22,657 nucleotides of DNA from an uncultured Solimonas sp. (lineage in GTDB: Bacteria; Pseudomonadota; Gammaproteobacteria; Nevskiales; Nevskiaceae): contig CAMLDZ010000046.1 in NCBI GenBank assembly GCA_946478985.1, positions 1-22,657 on the forward strand, read 5' to 3'. A model generated the notes under the pieces. That model was given only the letters and a program-made list of their open reading frames with translations. It did not search any database and had not been told where the DNA came from. Below, one piece after another: positions 1-8,973 of this stretch (position 1 is the stretch's first letter; every line of letters begins with the position of its first letter). The translations under genes and the position numbers were made by a program.

Positions 1-714
1 TCCCTGCGTGCCTCCGGTCGCTCCGTCGACCAGCTTCGTCCGATCTCCATCGTCCGCAACTTCACCAAGCATGCGGAAGGCTCGGTGCTGATCAGCTTCG
101 GCGACACCCGCGTGCTGTGCACGGCCAGCGTCGAGGAGCGGGGTCCGGCCTGGAAGAAGGACGGCGGCTGGGTCACCGCCGAGTACGGCATGCTGCCGCG
201 CGCCACCCATGACCGCAGCCGCCGCGAGGCCGCGCAAGGCAAGCAGTCCGGCCGCACCCAGGAGATCCAGCGGCTGATCGGCCGCTCGCTGCGCGCCTGC
301 GTCAATCTCGACGCGCTGGGCTCGTACACGGTGACGATCGACTGCGATGTGCTGCAGGCCGACGGCGGCACGCGCTGCGCGGCGATCACCGGCGGTTACG
401 TGGCGCTGGCCGATGCGCTGGCCAAGCTGAAGAAGTCCGGCAAGATCAAGAAGGACCCGCTGTTCGGCCAGGTCGCCGCCGTCTCGGTCGGCCTGCACAA
501 CGGCAAGCCGGTGCTCGACCTCGACTACTCGGAAGACTCCGACTGCGAGTGCGACATGAACGTGGTGATGAACGAGGCCGGCCAGTTCATCGAGGTGCAG
601 GGCACCGCCGAAGGCCACGCCTTCCGCCGCGACGAACTCGACGCGCTGCTCGACCTCGCCGGCAAGGGCATCGGCGAGCTGCTCGAAGCGCAGCGCGCCG
701 CGCTGCAGGGCTGA
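1..714 (+). CDS. rph: Ribonuclease PH (5' end cut by window edge)
   Basis: Phosphate-dependent 3'-5' exoribonuclease that trims the 3' ends of tRNA precursors in the cytoplasm. The frame is open from base 1 and matches RNase PH along its whole length: the GRS-x-x-Q-x-RP opening, the [11 protein letters not shown] block, the [10 protein letters not shown] block, [20 protein letters not shown] and [12 protein letters not shown]. The 237 visible residues equal the usual family length (about 238), so only the first residues and the start codon are missing. A GTG at 85 could be taken for a start, but conserved sequence upstream of it shows it is internal. The stop lies 4 nt before the next gene, so rph probably heads or sits inside an operon with the acetyltransferase–RdgB gene and hemW. 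Confidence 0.97.
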   Translation, partial: SLRASGRSVDQLRPISIVRNFTKHAEGSVLISFGDTRVLCTASVEERGPAWKKDGGWVTAEYGMLPRATHDRSRREAAQGKQSGRTQEIQRLIGRSLRACVNLDALGSYTVTIDCDVLQADGGTRCAAITGGYVALADALAKLKKSGKIKKDPLFGQVAAVSVGLHNGKPVLDLDYSEDSDCECDMNVVMNEAGQFIEVQGTAEGHAFRRDELDALLDLAGKGIGELLEAQRAALQG

Positions 715-718
715 ACCC

Positions 719-1750
719 GTGCAAATCCGGCCGTTCCGGCTGGATGAGGCGGCGGCGCTCATCGCGCTGTGGCATGACGCCGGCCTGACGCGGCCGTGGA
801 ACGATCCGCAGCGCGACATCCAGCGCAAGCTGGCACAGCAGGCCGAAGGCTTTCTCGTCGCCGTTGATGATGCACAGCGCATCGTCGGCAGCGTGATGGC
901 CGGTTACGACGGCCATCGCGGCTGGGTCAACTATCTGGCGGTGGCCCGCGAGGCGCGGCATCGCGGCATCGGCCGCGCCCTGATGCAGGCCGCCGAAGCG
1001 TATCTGCGTGATCTCGGCGCCCCCAAGCTCAACCTGCAGCTGCGCGAGGACAATCACGCCGCGGCGGCTTTCTACGAGCGCATCGGCTATCGCAGCGAGC
1101 AGCTGCACAGCTACGGCAAGCGCCTGGTCGACGACGGCCCGCGTGAAGCAACGCCCGTGGCGGATCGCGGCATGCTGGTGCTCGCCAGCCGCAACCAGAA
1201 GAAGCTCGCCGAGATGCAGGCGCTGCTCGCACCGCGCGGCTACACGCTGCGCCTGGTCAGCGAGTTCAGCGACGAGGAGCCCGAGGAAACCGGCGCGAGC
1301 TTCGTCGAGAACGCGCTGATCAAGGCCCGCCACGCGGCGCGCGTGTCCGGTCTGCCGGCGCTCGCCGACGACTCGGGACTGGAAGTCGCCGCGCTGGGCG
1401 GCGCCCCCGGCGTGCGCTCGGCGCGCTACGCCGGCGAGCCCTCCGATGACGCCGCCAACAACACCAGACTGCTCGCGGCGCTGGCCGGGGTGCCGGAGGC
1501 GCAACGCGGCGCACGCTTCGTCAGCGTGCTGGCCCGGCTCGCGCATGCCGACGATCCGGTGCCGCTGCTCGCGCAGGGTTTCTGGCCCGGCCGCATCCTG
1601 CAGGCGCCGCGCGGCGAGGGCGGCTTCGGCTACGACCCGCTGTTCTTCGTGCCGGAGCTGGCGCGCAGCGCCGCCGAACTGCCGGCTGAACTGAAGAATC
1701 GCGTCTCGCACCGCGCGCGCGCCATGCAAAGCCTGCTCGCGCAGCTGTGA
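719..1750 (+). CDS. rdgB: YpeA-type GNAT acetyltransferase fused to RdgB/HAM1 dITP/XTP pyrophosphatase
   Basis: One uninterrupted 343-residue frame with a GTG start. Residues 1-137 resemble E. coli YpeA over its full length: RPWNDP at 25-30, AGYDGHRG at 61-68, the acetyl-CoA loop RHRGIGRA at 80-87 and a YGKRL end. After a linker of about 14 residues, residues 152-343 are a complete RdgB: SRNQKK (157-162), FVENAL, DDSGLEV (217-223), GGFGYDP (301-307) and SHRARA. RdgB hydrolyses dITP, XTP and dHAPTP to keep damaged purines out of DNA; it normally follows rph as a single-domain protein. Met152 (ATG at 1172) sits where free RdgB proteins begin, so internal initiation could also give free RdgB. 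YpeA's substrate is unknown. The join could be a real fusion, or an indel that removed a stop between two genes. Confidence 0.9.
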   Translation: MQIRPFRLDEAAALIALWHDAGLTRPWNDPQRDIQRKLAQQAEGFLVAVDDAQRIVGSVMAGYDGHRGWVNYLAVAREARHRGIGRALMQAAEAYLRDLGAPKLNLQLREDNHAAAAFYERIGYRSEQLHSYGKRLVDDGPREATPVADRGMLVLASRNQKKLAEMQALLAPRGYTLRLVSEFSDEEPEETGASFVENALIKARHAARVSGLPALADDSGLEVAALGGAPGVRSARYAGEPSDDAANNTRLLAALAGVPEAQRGARFVSVLARLAHADDPVPLLAQGFWPGRILQAPRGEGGFGYDPLFFVPELARSAAELPAELKNRVSHRARAMQSLLAQL

Positions 1751-1763
1751 GCCCGATGCCGCT

Positions 1764-2915
1764 GTGAGTGCAAGCCTGCCGCCGCTGTCGCTGTACCTGC
1801 ATTTCCCCTGGTGCGTGCGCAAATGCCCGTACTGCGACTTCAACTCGCATGCGGTGCGCGGCGAACTGCCGGAAGACGCCTATGTGGCCGCGCTGCTGCG
1901 CGATCTCGACTTCGAGCTGGCCGACGCAGCGGAGCCGCGGCCGCTGGCCAGCATCTTCATGGGCGGCGGCACGCCGAGCCTGTTCTCCGACCTGGCGATC
2001 GGCCGCGTGCTCGACGGCGTGCGCAAACGCCTGGCGTTCGCCGATGACATCGAGATCACCATGGAGGCCAATCCCGGCACCGCCGAGGCCGCCCACTTCC
2101 GCGGCTATGTCGATGCCGGCGTCAACCGCCTGTCGATCGGCGTGCAGAGCTTCGACGATACGCAACTCAGGAAGCTTGGCCGCATCCATGACCGCGGCGA
2201 AGTCTTCGCCGCCTACGACAAGGCGCGCTCGGCCGGCCTGGCCAACATCAACCTCGACCTGATGTTCGCGCTGCCGCAGCAGACGCCGGCGCAGGCCGAG
2301 GCCGATCTGCGCGCGGCGCTGGCGCTGCAGCCGGAACACCTGTCGTACTACCAGCTGACGCTGGAGCCGAACACCGAGTTCGCGGCGCGCCCGCCGCCAC
2401 TGCCGGACGACGACACCGCCTGGGAGATCCAGGCCCAGGGCCAGGCGCTGCTCGCCGCGCACGGCTACGCGCAATACGAAGTGTCCGCCTACGCGCAGCC
2501 CGGGCGCCGCGCCGCGCACAATCTCAACTACTGGCAGTTCGGCGATTACCTGGGCATCGGTGCCGGCGCGCACGGCAAGCGCAGCACGCGCGGCGAAGCG
2601 CTGACGGTGCGCCGCCGCGCGCGGCACAAGCTGCCGAAAACTTATCTGGCGCAAGCCGGCGCCGCCGCGGCGCTGCAGGAGGATCGCGGCGTCGGGACGG
2701 ACGAGCTGCCGTTCGAGTTCCTGATGAACGCGCTGCGCCTGAATGATGGTTTCGCGATCGCCGACTACGCGGCGCGCACCGGCCTGGACTGGGCCGCACT
2801 GGCGCCGGCGCAGGCCGCGCGCGCGCGCGGCCTGATCGCCGACGATGGCGTGCGGGTGCGGCCGACCGAGCTCGGCCACCGCCATCTCAATGCGCTGCTG
2901 TCCATGTTTCTTTAA
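1764..2915 (+). CDS. hemW: Radical SAM heme chaperone HemW
   Basis: A 383-residue protein of the HemN-like radical SAM family. The CxxxCxxC iron–sulfur motif is Cys17, Cys21 and Cys24 in CVRKCPYCDFNSH, followed by the SAM-binding MGGGTPS motif. The short N-terminus and the DFNSH sequence favour HemW, which carries heme to respiratory-chain enzymes, over the oxygen-independent coproporphyrinogen oxidase HemN. Many databases still label such proteins as that oxidase. The start is GTG at 1764. The nearby ATG at 1756 is in another frame and stops at once. It lies 13 nt after rdgB, and rdgB–hemW is a common gammaproteobacterial pair. No strong Shine-Dalgarno is visible, so translation is probably coupled to the upstream gene. 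Confidence 0.95.
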   Translation: MSASLPPLSLYLHFPWCVRKCPYCDFNSHAVRGELPEDAYVAALLRDLDFELADAAEPRPLASIFMGGGTPSLFSDLAIGRVLDGVRKRLAFADDIEITMEANPGTAEAAHFRGYVDAGVNRLSIGVQSFDDTQLRKLGRIHDRGEVFAAYDKARSAGLANINLDLMFALPQQTPAQAEADLRAALALQPEHLSYYQLTLEPNTEFAARPPPLPDDDTAWEIQAQGQALLAAHGYAQYEVSAYAQPGRRAAHNLNYWQFGDYLGIGAGAHGKRSTRGEALTVRRRARHKLPKTYLAQAGAAAALQEDRGVGTDELPFEFLMNALRLNDGFAIADYAARTGLDWAALAPAQAARARGLIADDGVRVRPTELGHRHLNALLSMFL

Positions 2916-2927
2916 GGAAGCAAGCCT

Positions 2928-3116
2928 ATGCTCGAAGACGTCAGCGTCACCTGCCCGGCCTGCTGGGAAACCATCACCCTGGAGATCGACCTGTCCGGCG
3001 GTGACGCCGAGTACACCGAGGACTGCTCCGTCTGCTGCCGGCCGATGCGGGTGCGTGTCGTGCTCAATGAGGATGGCGAGTCCTGTCAGGTCCATGTCGA
3101 CGCCGAGAACGATTGA
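2928..3116 (+). CDS. CPXCG-motif cysteine-rich small protein
   Basis: A 62-residue protein with two cysteine pairs, CPAC at residues 9-12 and CSVCC at 33-37, arranged as a small zinc-ribbon-like fold. It matches the CPXCG cysteine-rich family (DUF/Pfam type). The rest is acidic and there is no membrane segment. Function is unknown; metal binding is inferred from the cysteine spacing. A good Shine-Dalgarno (AAGGAAG, about 2914-2920) supports the ATG at 2928. It starts 12 nt after hemW and ends 7 nt before the RDD gene, so all three are likely co-transcribed. Confidence 0.85.
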   Translation: MLEDVSVTCPACWETITLEIDLSGGDAEYTEDCSVCCRPMRVRVVLNEDGESCQVHVDAEND

Positions 3117-3123
3117 ACCCGCA

Positions 3124-3591
3124 ATGACCGACCCGAACCAAATCCCCGCCTTCGAGATCCCGACCACGCCGGCGCCGCAGGCAGTCCGCTATGTCGGCTT
3201 CTGGGCCCGCGCTTTTGCCAGCGTGGTCGACTCGATCGTGCTGCTGGTGGTGCTGGTGCCGGCGGCGCTGCTGATGGAATTGCTGGGTCTGGGCATCGGC
3301 GAGGACGATCCGGGTTCGCAGGTGCTGGTGCAGATCCTGGTCGGTGCCGTGGTCATCGCCTTCTGGCTGGCACGCAAGGCCACGCCCGGCAAGATGATCA
3401 TCGACGCCGTCATCGTCGACGCCGCCACTCTCGGCCAGCCCAGCTGGCGCCGCTATCTGGCGCGCTACCTCGGCTACTTCTTCTCGGCGCTGCCGCTGGG
3501 CCTGGGTTTCATCTGGGCGGCGTTCGATGCACGCAAGCAGGGCTGGCACGACAAGCTCGCCGGCACGGTGGTGATCCGCCGCCCGCAATAG
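3124..3591 (+). CDS. RDD family inner-membrane protein
   Basis: A 155-residue integral membrane protein. Residues 23-40 carry the RDD signature (Arg29 and Asp36 in GFWARAFASVVDSIVL). Predicted membrane segments are about 31-56, 66-83 and 115-132. The Lys-rich loop ARKATPGKM (83-91) and the C-terminal GWHDKLAGTVV (140-150) are typical of the family, in which Asp143 is the last conserved acidic residue. RDD proteins have no agreed role; some are linked to ion antiport. The frame is open further upstream into hemW, but that stretch overlaps the hemW and CPXCG genes and lacks family similarity, so ATG 3124, 7 nt after the CPXCG gene, is the start. Confidence 0.88.
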   Translation: MTDPNQIPAFEIPTTPAPQAVRYVGFWARAFASVVDSIVLLVVLVPAALLMELLGLGIGEDDPGSQVLVQILVGAVVIAFWLARKATPGKMIIDAVIVDAATLGQPSWRRYLARYLGYFFSALPLGLGFIWAAFDARKQGWHDKLAGTVVIRRPQ

Positions 3592-3620
3592 CCTGGCTTG
3601 CGGCCGCGGCGGCGCTTCAT

Positions 3621-3626
3621 TAAACT
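3621..3626 (+). promoter_or_regulatory. Candidate -10 element for rpmE2
   Basis: TAAACT at 3621-3626 followed by a GC-rich discriminator is the best -10 candidate in the 91-bp gap before rpmE2. No convincing -35 is seen. The Shine-Dalgarno AGGA (3673-3676) lies 6 nt before the ATG at 3683. Weak call. Confidence 0.3.
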
Positions 3627-3682
3627 TCGCGCCCTTTCGCGTTTCGCGATCGCCAGATTTTTACGTATAGGCAGGATTTTCA

Positions 3683-3925
3683 ATGAGAGACGGCATCCAC
3701 CCCGAGTACCGTACGGTCGCGTTCAAGGACGGCGGCGCGGATCACGTGTTCTTCATCCGCTCGACGGTCAAGACCAAGGACAGCATCGAGATCGACGGCC
3801 AGAAGTACCCGCTGGTCAGCCTCGATACCTCCAGCCTCTCGCACCCGTTCTACACGGGCAAGCAGAAGGTGGTGGACACTGGCGGTCGCGTGGGCAAGTT
3901 CAACGCCCGCTACGGCAAGAAGTAA
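3683..3925 (+). CDS. rpmE2: 50S ribosomal protein L31 type B
   Basis: An 80-residue L31 of the zinc-independent (C-minus) class. It begins with the diagnostic IHPEYR motif (residues 5-10) and carries the conserved SHPFYTGK block (53-60) and a basic FNARYGKK tail. No CxxC zinc-binding cysteines are present; indeed the protein has no cysteine. Type B L31 replaces or accompanies the zinc-binding form in the large-subunit central protuberance/intersubunit bridge. In Enterobacteria it is an alternative copy under Zur control; here it stands alone with its own terminator and I see no clear Zur box upstream, so it may be the main L31 of the organism. Confidence 0.95.
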   Translation: MRDGIHPEYRTVAFKDGGADHVFFIRSTVKTKDSIEIDGQKYPLVSLDTSSLSHPFYTGKQKVVDTGGRVGKFNARYGKK

Positions 3926-3947
3926 GCCTTACCGGGTTTGCTCCGTC

Positions 3948-3976
3948 AAAAGGCCGCGCTCGTCGCGGCCTTTTGC
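3948..3976 (+). terminator. Rho-independent terminator after rpmE2
   Basis: Perfect 11-bp stem, AAAAGGCCGCG (3948-3958) pairing with CGCGGCCTTTT (3964-3974), loop CTCGT, ending in TTTT. It lies 23 nt after the rpmE2 stop. The A-run on the left arm could also make it work on the other strand, but no minus-strand gene ends here. Confidence 0.9.
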
Positions 3977-4024
3977 GTTTCCGGCAAGCCCTCCTGCGGT
4001 ACCGCCCTCAACGTCGCGGGCGTC

Positions 4025-4044
4025 CTCGAATGTGGCAATTCGAG
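4025..4044. repeat. Inverted repeat upstream of gltA
   Basis: CTCGAAT (4025-4031) and ATTCGAG (4038-4044) form a perfect 7-bp dyad with a 6-nt spacer. It is centred about 78 bp upstream of the -10-like element, so it could be a regulator-binding site. There is no T-run, so it is not a terminator. Confidence 0.5.
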
Positions 4045-4109
4045 CCAGCTTCGCCTGACATCGGCGCATTTTTTGCGGATGTTCAGGGCACCTCGGCGGA
4101 AGTCTGGTT

Positions 4110-4115
4110 TAAAAT
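4110..4115 (+). promoter_or_regulatory. Candidate -10 element of gltA
   Basis: TAAAAT lies in CTGGTTTAAAATGC (4104-4117), a 14-mer found again at 8302-8315 upstream of sufT. No good -35 sits 16-18 bp upstream, so activator dependence or an extended -10 is possible. Confidence 0.45.
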
Positions 4116-4267
4116 GCCGAGAGGCCTCGGACCTTACCCTCTGATCCTGCCGTTAGATTCCGCTGGCGCACATAAAAACCAGGGCGCCATGCAGGTCGGC
4201 TGCGACAGGGTGACGCCGGACTTGCCGTCCCTTACTAGAACCCAGCTTTTGAGATAGAGGTCAGCTA

Positions 4268-5563
<1,296 letters not shown>

Positions 5564-5583
5564 GGCCTGCACCGGCTGCAAAC

Positions 5584-5613
5584 AAAAAGCCCTCCGTCAC
5601 GGAGGGCTTTTTC
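5584..5613 (+). terminator. Bidirectional terminator between gltA and purK
   Basis: A-run plus GCCCTCC (5584-5595) pairs with GGAGGGC plus T-run (5601-5612). It works for gltA on the plus strand, and the A-run gives a T-run for purK transcripts on the minus strand. The two genes are convergent, with stops at 5563 and 5664. Confidence 0.92.
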
Positions 5614-5663
5614 GTTACGGCGCGCTTGTCGGGCTTGCCCCCGGCGCTTCGGCCGCGGCTCCC

Positions 5664-6755
5664 TCAGCTTTCGACCGCCCGCACCAGCGCCAGCAGCGCC
5701 GCCAGACGCTCGTCGCGCTCCGCCTCGGTGGCAGCGGTGACGGTGGCGTGACCGACCTTGCGCTGCGGCTTGGGCGTCTTGCCGTAGTGATGGATATGCA
5801 CACCCGGCAGTGCGGCCAGATCTGCATTGGCCGGCGCGTCGCCGATGAAGTTGACCATCACCGGGTAGCCGCGCACGGCGGTCGCGCCCAGCGGCAGCCC
5901 GGCGATGGCGCGCAGGTGGTTCTCGAACTGCGAGCAGATCGCGCCCTCGATGGTCCAGTGCCCGGAGTTGTGCACGCGCGGCGCGATCTCGTTGGCAAAC
6001 AGCTTGCCGCCGGCGACGAAGAACTCGAAGGCCAGCACGCCGACATAACCGAGGTGTTCGACGACGCGGCGCACATAGGTTTCCGCTTCCGCCTGCAGCG
6101 GATCGGCGGCGCGCGGCGCCGATACGCGCAGGATGCCGTCGCGATGCGTGTTCTCGACGATCGGGTAGAAGCGAAGCTCGCCGTCCTTGCCGCGCACCGC
6201 CAGGCAGGACACCTCGCGCTCGAACGGCACGAAGGCTTCGAGGATCAGCGGCTGGCCACCGAGCCTGGCCCAGGCCGTGTCGAGATCGGCCGGCTCGCGC
6301 AGCACCGCCTGGCCTTTGCCGTCGTAACCGAGCCGCCGCGTCTTGAGCACCGCCGGCAGGCCGATGTTGCGCACCGCCAGCTGCAGCGCCTCGCGCGTTG
6401 CCACCGGCATGTAGCGCGGCACTGGAATCTGCAGCTTGTCGAACAAGGTCTTCTCGGACAGGCGATCCTGGCCGACGGTCAGCGCCAGCGGCGCCGGCAG
6501 CAGCGGAATGCGCGAGCCGACGAACTCGGCGGTCTTCGCCGGCACGTTCTCGAATTCGTAGGTGGCGACGTCGACGCTGACGCAGAACTCGGAAAGCGCG
6601 CGCTCGTCCTCGTAGTCGGCGTGGATGTGCTCGCCCAGTGGCGCGGCGCAGGCTTCCGTCGCCGGATCGAGGAAGACGAAGTCAAAGTCGAGGGGGTAGC
6701 CGGCCAGGGCCAGCATGCGCCCGAGCTGGCCCGCACCAAGGATGCCGATCTTCAT
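5664..6755 (-). CDS. purK: N5-carboxyaminoimidazole ribonucleotide synthase
   Basis: ATP-grasp enzyme that carboxylates AIR with bicarbonate and ATP to N5-CAIR in de novo purine synthesis. The 363-residue protein opens with [11 protein letters not shown] (residues 4-14), a mononucleotide-binding fold. The ATP-grasp centre contains [12 protein letters not shown] (138-149) and the metal/ATP site is [15 protein letters not shown] (253-267). The start ATG overlaps the purE stop by 4 nt (ATGA at 6755-6752), so translation is coupled and the two proteins are made together. It ends at the shared bidirectional terminator. Confidence 0.97.
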   Translation of the reverse strand: MKIGILGAGQLGRMLALAGYPLDFDFVFLDPATEACAAPLGEHIHADYEDERALSEFCVSVDVATYEFENVPAKTAEFVGSRIPLLPAPLALTVGQDRLSEKTLFDKLQIPVPRYMPVATREALQLAVRNIGLPAVLKTRRLGYDGKGQAVLREPADLDTAWARLGGQPLILEAFVPFEREVSCLAVRGKDGELRFYPIVENTHRDGILRVSAPRAADPLQAEAETYVRRVVEHLGYVGVLAFEFFVAGGKLFANEIAPRVHNSGHWTIEGAICSQFENHLRAIAGLPLGATAVRGYPVMVNFIGDAPANADLAALPGVHIHHYGKTPKPQRKVGHATVTAATEAERDERLAALLALVRAVES

Positions 6756-7258
6756 GCGGGGAGCTTCAGCGGTTCGTCGTTGAGCACTTTGGCGGTCTGG
6801 GCGGCGCGGAACGCCGCCAGCTTCTTGGCCAGCTTGGCGTCATGCGTGGCGAGGATCGCCGCCGCGAGCAGCGCCGCGTTGGTGGCGCCCGCCGGGCCGA
6901 TCGCCAGCGTGCCGACCGGGATGCCGGCCGGCATCTGCACGATCGACAGCAGCGAATCCAGGCCCTTGAGCGCCTTGGACTGCACCGGCACGCCCAGCAC
7001 CGGCAGCGTGGTCTTGGCGGCGCACATGCCGGGCAGATGCGCAGCGCCGCCGGCGCCGGCGATGATCACCTTGATGCCGCGGCCGGGCGCGGTTTCGGCG
7101 TATTCGAACAACAGATCCGGGGTGCGATGCGCGGAGACCACGCGCGCCTCATAGGCGACGCCGAGATCCTTGAGGGTCTGGGCTGCGGGCGCCATCGTCT
7201 CCCAATCGGAGCGCGAACCCATGATGATGCCGACAACGGGAGATTTTGGACTGGCCAC
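6752..7258 (-). CDS. purE: N5-CAIR mutase, class I PurE
   Basis: Converts N5-CAIR from PurK into CAIR. The 168-residue protein carries the class I PurE signatures GSRSDW (14-19), SAHRTP (42-47, with the catalytic His44) and [11 protein letters not shown] (68-78). The start is GTG at 7258, with an AGGGCG-like Shine-Dalgarno just upstream on the minus strand. The presence of PurK next door confirms the two-enzyme bacterial route rather than the direct AIR carboxylase. An extended -10 promoter lies about 36 nt upstream. No clear PurR palindrome is visible. Confidence 0.97.
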   Translation of the reverse strand: MASPKSPVVGIIMGSRSDWETMAPAAQTLKDLGVAYEARVVSAHRTPDLLFEYAETAPGRGIKVIIAGAGGAAHLPGMCAAKTTLPVLGVPVQSKALKGLDSLLSIVQMPAGIPVGTLAIGPAGATNAALLAAAILATHDAKLAKKLAAFRAAQTAKVLNDEPLKLPA

Positions 7259-7293
7259 TTTCGCGCCCTGAACACGCGGGGAGAAAGTGCAGA

Positions 7294-7302
7294 ATTATCG
7301 CA
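7294..7302 (-). promoter_or_regulatory. Extended -10 promoter of purEK
   Basis: Read on the minus strand this is TGCGATAAT, a TGn extended -10 with hexamer GATAAT. The predicted start point is about 7287, giving a leader near 29 nt before the GTG at 7258. No strong -35 is seen, as allowed for extended -10 promoters. Confidence 0.55.
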
Positions 7303-7410
7303 TTGTGCGCCGACAACCGCACTGCGCCGGCATCCGGCATGGCGGAACGCCCGGCCGGCCCGGACGGCGCGCAGAGGGAATGAGCCTAAATCTTCAGAAA
7401 AACTACTTTG

Positions 7411-7443
7411 TTCGATAAAAAGAAACGGCCGATCACTCGGCCG
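7411..7443 (-). terminator. Rho-independent terminator of the SIMPL gene
   Basis: On the minus strand the stem CGGCCGA / TCGGCCG (7443-7437 with 7432-7426, 4-nt loop) is followed by a T-rich tract (7425-7411). It lies 46 nt beyond the stop at 7489 and separates this gene from the purEK promoter. Confidence 0.85.
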
Positions 7444-7488
7444 CTTCCTATCGGCAGCGACGGCGGCAGCGCCACGCGCCGCGGCCGC

Positions 7489-8214
7489 TCAGCGCTCCTG
7501 CAGATCGAACTCGACCGCGGCGGTGGCGCTGTACTTGATCTCGCCGCCGGAGAAGCCGATCTCCTCGTTGCCGCTCATGTCGGCCGCAGCTTCGGCGCGC
7601 ATGGCCATGGCCTTGACCATCGGCACCGGCGGCGGCGTGTAGTCGTTGACGCGCAGGCTGCGCACCGCGCCGAGCTTCATGCCCAGCGTTTCTGCCAGCA
7701 GCCTGGCCTTGTCCCGCGCATCGATCGCGGCCTTGGCCAAGGCTTCCTTCATCAGGTCCTTGCTCTTGCTTGATTCCAGAACCGGTGCGCTGACGTGATT
7801 GACGCCGACCTTGGTGGCACGCAGGACGAAGTCGCCGAGCTTGTCGAGATCGCTGACGACGATGTCGATATCGCGGCGCGCGCGGTAGCCCACCAGCTTG
7901 TTGCGCCGTGTCTTCTCGTCCCAGACGTATTCCGGGTTGATGTTGATGCCGGCGGTGGAAATCTGTTCGTCCTTGGCGCCCAGCGACTTGGCCTCGGCCA
8001 GATAGGCGCGGACGATGCGGTTGACCTCGGCCTCGGCGGCTTTCAGATCGACATTGAGCGCGTCGGCCGCCAGGTTCAGGCGCGCGCGGTCCGGCCGCGT
8101 GCTGACTTCGCCCTGGCCGTTGACGGCGACGACACGGCGCGGCTCCTCGGCGGCCTGCGCCATCGAGCAGGCAAGCAGCAGGGGAACCAGCAGGGCGGCG
8201 GCAAGCTTCTTCAT
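7489..8214 (-). CDS. Secreted SIMPL-domain (YggE-like, DUF541) protein
   Basis: A 241-residue exported protein. It starts with a signal peptide (MKKLAAALLVPLLLACSMAQA). Cleavage after AQA by signal peptidase I is likely, although LLAC also fits a lipobox, so a lipoprotein is possible. The mature part has the SIMPL pattern: GQGEVSTRPDRA near the start, a central YRARRDIDIVVSDLDKLG block, and KAAIDARDKARLLAETLG before the C-terminal sheet. E. coli YggE of this family is linked to oxidative stress; the biochemical role is unknown. The frame extends upstream to 8265, but the -10 element (8240-8245) lies inside that extension. An AAGGAG Shine-Dalgarno sits 7 nt before the ATG at 8214, which fixes the start. 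Monocistronic. Confidence 0.88.
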   Translation of the reverse strand: MKKLAAALLVPLLLACSMAQAAEEPRRVVAVNGQGEVSTRPDRARLNLAADALNVDLKAAEAEVNRIVRAYLAEAKSLGAKDEQISTAGININPEYVWDEKTRRNKLVGYRARRDIDIVVSDLDKLGDFVLRATKVGVNHVSAPVLESSKSKDLMKEALAKAAIDARDKARLLAETLGMKLGAVRSLRVNDYTPPPVPMVKAMAMRAEAAADMSGNEEIGFSGGEIKYSATAAVEFDLQER

Positions 8215-8239
8215 CCAAGTCTCCTTAAAACGGTGGCCG

Positions 8240-8245
8240 ATCATA
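8240..8245 (-). promoter_or_regulatory. Candidate -10 of the SIMPL gene
   Basis: TATGAT on the minus strand, one base from consensus, with a weak TTTGCG about 15 bp upstream. The leader would be about 20 nt, which supports the start at 8214. It diverges from the sufT promoter. Confidence 0.45.
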
Positions 8246-8307
8246 GCCGCGGCGGCTGAACGCAAACCGATAGGGCGTCACGCCCGGTGGCGACGATGAG
8301 ACTGGTT

Positions 8308-8313
8308 TAAAAT
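8308..8313 (+). promoter_or_regulatory. Candidate -10 of sufT
   Basis: TAAAAT inside CTGGTTTAAAATGC (8302-8315), identical over 14 bases to the element before gltA. The GC-rich discriminator GCGCG follows. No recognisable -35 is at the expected distance. Confidence 0.45.
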
Positions 8314-8350
8314 GCGCGTCTTCGCACCGGCTCCCGGTCGGGCGTTCCAG

Positions 8351-8372
8351 GCGCGATCCAGGCGCGATCCAG
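8351..8372 (+). repeat. 11-bp tandem duplication in the sufT leader
   Basis: GCGCGATCCAG occurs twice in direct tandem (8351-8361 and 8362-8372), with a partial third unit (GCGA) before the sufT ATG. Probably a slippage duplication. It displaces any clear Shine-Dalgarno. Confidence 0.8.
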
Positions 8373-8379
8373 GCGATTA

Positions 8380-8928
8380 ATGAGCGCAGTCAACGAAACC
8401 GTCACGCTGAGCCGTGACGTCATCGGCATCCTGATTCCCCAGGGCACCAAGGTCGAGCTGCCGGAGGGCGCGCGCGCACAGATCACGCAGGCGCTCGGCG
8501 GCTCGTTCACCGTGCATTGCGAAGGCCATCTGTTCCGCATCGACGGCAAGGACGCCGATGCGATCGGGCAGCAGGTGGCGGCGGCACCGGAGATTGCCGC
8601 CGATGCCAGCGACGAGGACATCGAAAGCGCCGTCTGGGACCAGCTGAAGACCTGCTACGACCCGGAGATCCCGGTCGACATCGTCGAGCTGGGCCTGATC
8701 TACGAATGCCGCGTCGAAACCCTGGGCCCCGCGCAGCGGCGTGCGACGGTACGCATGACGCTGACCGCGCCCGGCTGCGGCATGGGCGATATCCTGGTCA
8801 GCGACATCAAGAGCAAGATCGCGCTGATTCCGACGATCACCGAAAGCGATGTCGAACTGGTGTTCGATCCGCCGTGGAACCAGTCGATGATGTCGGAAGC
8901 AGCCAAGCTCGCGACCGGCATGTATTAA
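8380..8928 (+). CDS. sufT: Fe–S cluster maturation factor SufT (MIP18/DUF59 domain)
   Basis: A 182-residue protein. Residues 1-75 are the SufT-specific N-terminal extension. Residues 80-165 are the MIP18/DUF59 domain, with DPEIPVDIVELGLIY (94-108) and the conserved cysteine loop TAPGCGMGD (Cys133, residues 129-137). SufT helps transfer or maintain iron–sulfur clusters, mainly for high-demand proteins. It usually closes a suf operon; here no sufBCDSE gene is adjacent and it seems to have its own promoter. The ATG at 8380 lacks a strong Shine-Dalgarno because the leader is occupied by a short tandem repeat. Downstream apaG begins 45 nt later on the same strand. Confidence 0.92.
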   Translation: MSAVNETVTLSRDVIGILIPQGTKVELPEGARAQITQALGGSFTVHCEGHLFRIDGKDADAIGQQVAAAPEIAADASDEDIESAVWDQLKTCYDPEIPVDIVELGLIYECRVETLGPAQRRATVRMTLTAPGCGMGDILVSDIKSKIALIPTITESDVELVFDPPWNQSMMSEAAKLATGMY

Positions 8929-8973
8929 GCTGCCTCCCCGTCGACGCGACGAGACATCTACGAGGAACGCTCG

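Larger units (their letters stand above)
3977..4267 (+). promoter_or_regulatory. gltA upstream region / long leader
   Basis: The non-coding part of the only gap over 300 bases in the window (3926-4267, which begins with the rpmE2 terminator). It contains a perfect inverted repeat (4025-4044), a -10-like TAAAAT (4110-4115) inside a 14-base sequence repeated upstream of sufT, and a small dyad CCGAG-AGGC-CTCGG (4117-4130) spanning the predicted start point. If that -10 is used, the leader is about 145 nt, long for a simple 5' UTR. The gltA Shine-Dalgarno AGAGG is at 4256-4260. A small open frame from a TTG at 3938 lies in this gap but runs through the rpmE2 terminator and looks non-coding. Confidence 0.5.

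Noticed and set aside
587..1843. Long minus-strand open frame (418 codons) opposite rph and rdgB
   Set aside because: Antisense to conserved genes and rich in Arg, Ala and Gly, as expected in high-GC DNA; no recognisable domain.
1521..3167. 548-codon minus-strand open frame opposite hemW
   Set aside because: Antisense to hemW and its neighbours, with low-complexity composition.
3938..4144. 68-codon open frame in the gltA leader
   Set aside because: Starts with TTG next to the rpmE2 terminator, runs through the hairpin, has no Shine-Dalgarno and no recognisable family.
5748..7154. 468-codon plus-strand open frame opposite purK and purE
   Set aside because: Both purK and purE are clear on the minus strand; this is a GC-driven shadow.
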